In this document: in pieces, positions 5,651 to 6,630 of the stretch
How positions within the stretch are numbered: the first letter of the stretch is position 1
Layout of the letters: every line of letters begins with the position of its first letter
Source of the DNA: Chloroflexota bacterium
GTDB lineage: Bacteria; Chloroflexota; Limnocylindria; Limnocylindrales; CSP1-4
NCBI GenBank assembly: GCA_021789355.1
Contig: JAJYJR010000334.1
Span: 1-6,630 of the forward strand
Reading direction: 5' to 3'
Length of the DNA stretch: 6,630 bases
Translations under genes and position numbers: made by a program
The notes under the pieces: model-generated
What the model saw: the letters and a program-made list of their open reading frames with translations, nothing else
What the model was told of the DNA's origin: nothing
The model's database searches: none

Positions 5651-5658
5651 GGGGAGGT
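5651..5658 (+). promoter_or_regulatory. Strong Shine-Dalgarno deciding the GTG start of ribY
   Basis: GGGGAGGT lies in the 22-base gap between the permease and binding-protein genes, with GGAGG five bases before the GTG at 5663. It is the only strong ribosome-binding site seen upstream of a gene here and fits high expression of a binding protein relative to its membrane partners. Confidence 0.85.
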
Positions 5659-5662
5659 CACC

Positions 5663-6630
5663 GTGTTTCGACTGACACCGCGCATCCGATCGCACCGCCG
5701 GCCATCGCGCCCGCGCGACCTCGGGGGGCGGCTGCGCCTCCTGGCGGTCCCCGCGGTCCTCGCGCTGCTCGCGGGGGCCTGCGCGTCGCCGGCCGCGTCG
5801 CCCACCGGGTCGATCCCGGCCGCCGCGTCGGCTGCCGCATCGTCCACCCCCGCCGCTTCGTCGTCCGCCGGACCGGGCGCCCTCACCCACCTGACGATCG
5901 GGCTGGGGTACATCCCGAGCGTCCAGTTCGCGCAGTTCTACCTGGCCCAGCAGGCCGGCTACTACGGGGACGCCGGGCTGGACGTGACGTTCGAGAACAA
6001 GGTCGACCCGGACCTGGTGGTGCTGGTCGGCCAGGGTGCCCTCGACGCGGGCATCGCCGATGGCACGAGCGTGATCCCGGCGGTCAGCCAGGGCATCCCG
6101 ATCAAGTACGTGGCCACGATCTACGGCACGTTCCCCAACATCGTCTTCGCGAAGGCGAGCTCGGGGATCACCACCGCGGCGGACCTGAAGGGCAAGCGGA
6201 TCGGGACGCCGTGCAAGTGCGGCAGCTCCTGGATCATGCTCCAGGCACTGCTCAGCTCCGCTCACCTGTCAACGAGCGACGTGCAGGTGGTGGAGTATCC
6301 CGACTACAGCCAGGAGGCGGCGGTCTACCGGGGGGCCGTCGACGCCGCGACCGGCTACACCAATAACGAGCCGCTGCAGCTGCAGTCGCAGGGCCAGCAG
6401 GTCACCGAGCTGCACGTGGACCAGACGGTGCCGCTCCCCGGCCCTGGGCTGATCGCGAGCACCCCGACGATCGCGTCCAAGGGTGCCGCGCTGCGTGCGT
6501 TCATCGCCGCGACCCTGCACGCGATGCGCGACATCGTGGCCGATCCGCAGAAGGGGTTCGACGCCTCGGTGAAGGTCGTGCCTGCGCTCGCGTCGCAACA
6601 GGCCCTGCAGATGGCGATCCTGAAGGCGAC
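5663..6630 (+). CDS. ribY: Substrate-binding lipoprotein of NMT1/THI5 type, RibY-like, 3' end outside window
   Basis: This is the extracytoplasmic binding component of the ABC importer; 322 residues are visible. An Arg-rich N-region (to residue 25) and a hydrophobic core (26-38) lead to the lipobox-like LLAGAC, with C40 as the probable lipid anchor. The lipobox is imperfect because Leu is at -4 rather than -3. Residues 41-73 are an Ala/Ser/Pro linker. The NMT1/THI5-type domain follows: LGYIPSVQFAQFYLAQQAGYY (81-101), LDVTF (106-110), DAGIADGTSVIPAVSQGIPIKYVATIY (128-154), DLKGKRIGTPCKCGSSWIML (174-193). This fold binds pyrimidine-type thiamine precursors in ThiY and riboflavin in RibY. The FMN riboswitch upstream favours a flavin ligand. 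C184 and C186 form a CxC in the putative ligand loop. The frame is open at the window end. The fold is secure; the ligand is inferred. Confidence 0.92.
   Translation, partial: MFRLTPRIRSHRRPSRPRDLGGRLRLLAVPAVLALLAGACASPAASPTGSIPAAASAAASSTPAASSSAGPGALTHLTIGLGYIPSVQFAQFYLAQQAGYYGDAGLDVTFENKVDPDLVVLVGQGALDAGIADGTSVIPAVSQGIPIKYVATIYGTFPNIVFAKASSGITTAADLKGKRIGTPCKCGSSWIMLQALLSSAHLSTSDVQVVEYPDYSQEAAVYRGAVDAATGYTNNEPLQLQSQGQQVTELHVDQTVPLPGPGLIASTPTIASKGAALRAFIAATLHAMRDIVADPQKGFDASVKVVPALASQQALQMAILKA

Noticed and set aside
1..6630. Mobile element, phage or defence island
   Set aside because: No transposase, integrase, toxin-antitoxin pair, tRNA or terminal inverted repeat was seen. Gene content is metabolic, transport and membrane, with even composition.

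Overview
The window is GC-rich (roughly 70%) bacterial chromosomal DNA. It holds seven protein genes, none visibly broken; two run off the ends. The likely source is a high-GC member of the Chloroflexota, or less likely an actinobacterium. This is inferred from base composition, promoters placed directly at start codons, and an FMN-riboswitch-controlled RibXY-type transporter, a system known from Chloroflexus relatives. No rRNA or marker gene is present to settle the lineage.

Left part (1-2745): a partial glutamate formimidoyltransferase gene (minus strand, 3' end outside the window) is preceded by a four-unit 22-bp tandem repeat. Next comes a minus-strand GNAT acetyltransferase whose domain is split by a disordered insert of NPF and PDLF repeats. 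Divergent from it is a DedA-family membrane protein gene on the plus strand. A perfect 10-bp hairpin at 2766-2789 lies between the convergent DedA gene and a minus-strand histidine phosphatase gene (2859-3524).

Right part (3525-6630): from the phosphatase start, a 341-base gene-free stretch carries two divergent promoters, an 18-bp direct repeat, a well-conserved FMN riboswitch (3654-3808) and a candidate expression-platform hairpin (3816-3835). The riboswitch leads an ABC-importer operon of ATPase, permease (GTGA overlap) and lipoprotein substrate-binding protein of the NMT1/THI5 fold (22-base gap, strong Shine-Dalgarno). The riboswitch plus this fold points to riboflavin or flavin-precursor uptake shut off by FMN. 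The last gene is cut by the window edge.

The main regulatory pattern is that four single genes have a TANNNT -10 box (TAGACT three times, TACAGT once) only 4-8 bases from a start codon, with no Shine-Dalgarno. This implies leaderless mRNAs. The riboswitch operon instead has a long structured leader, and its third gene has a classical ribosome-binding site.
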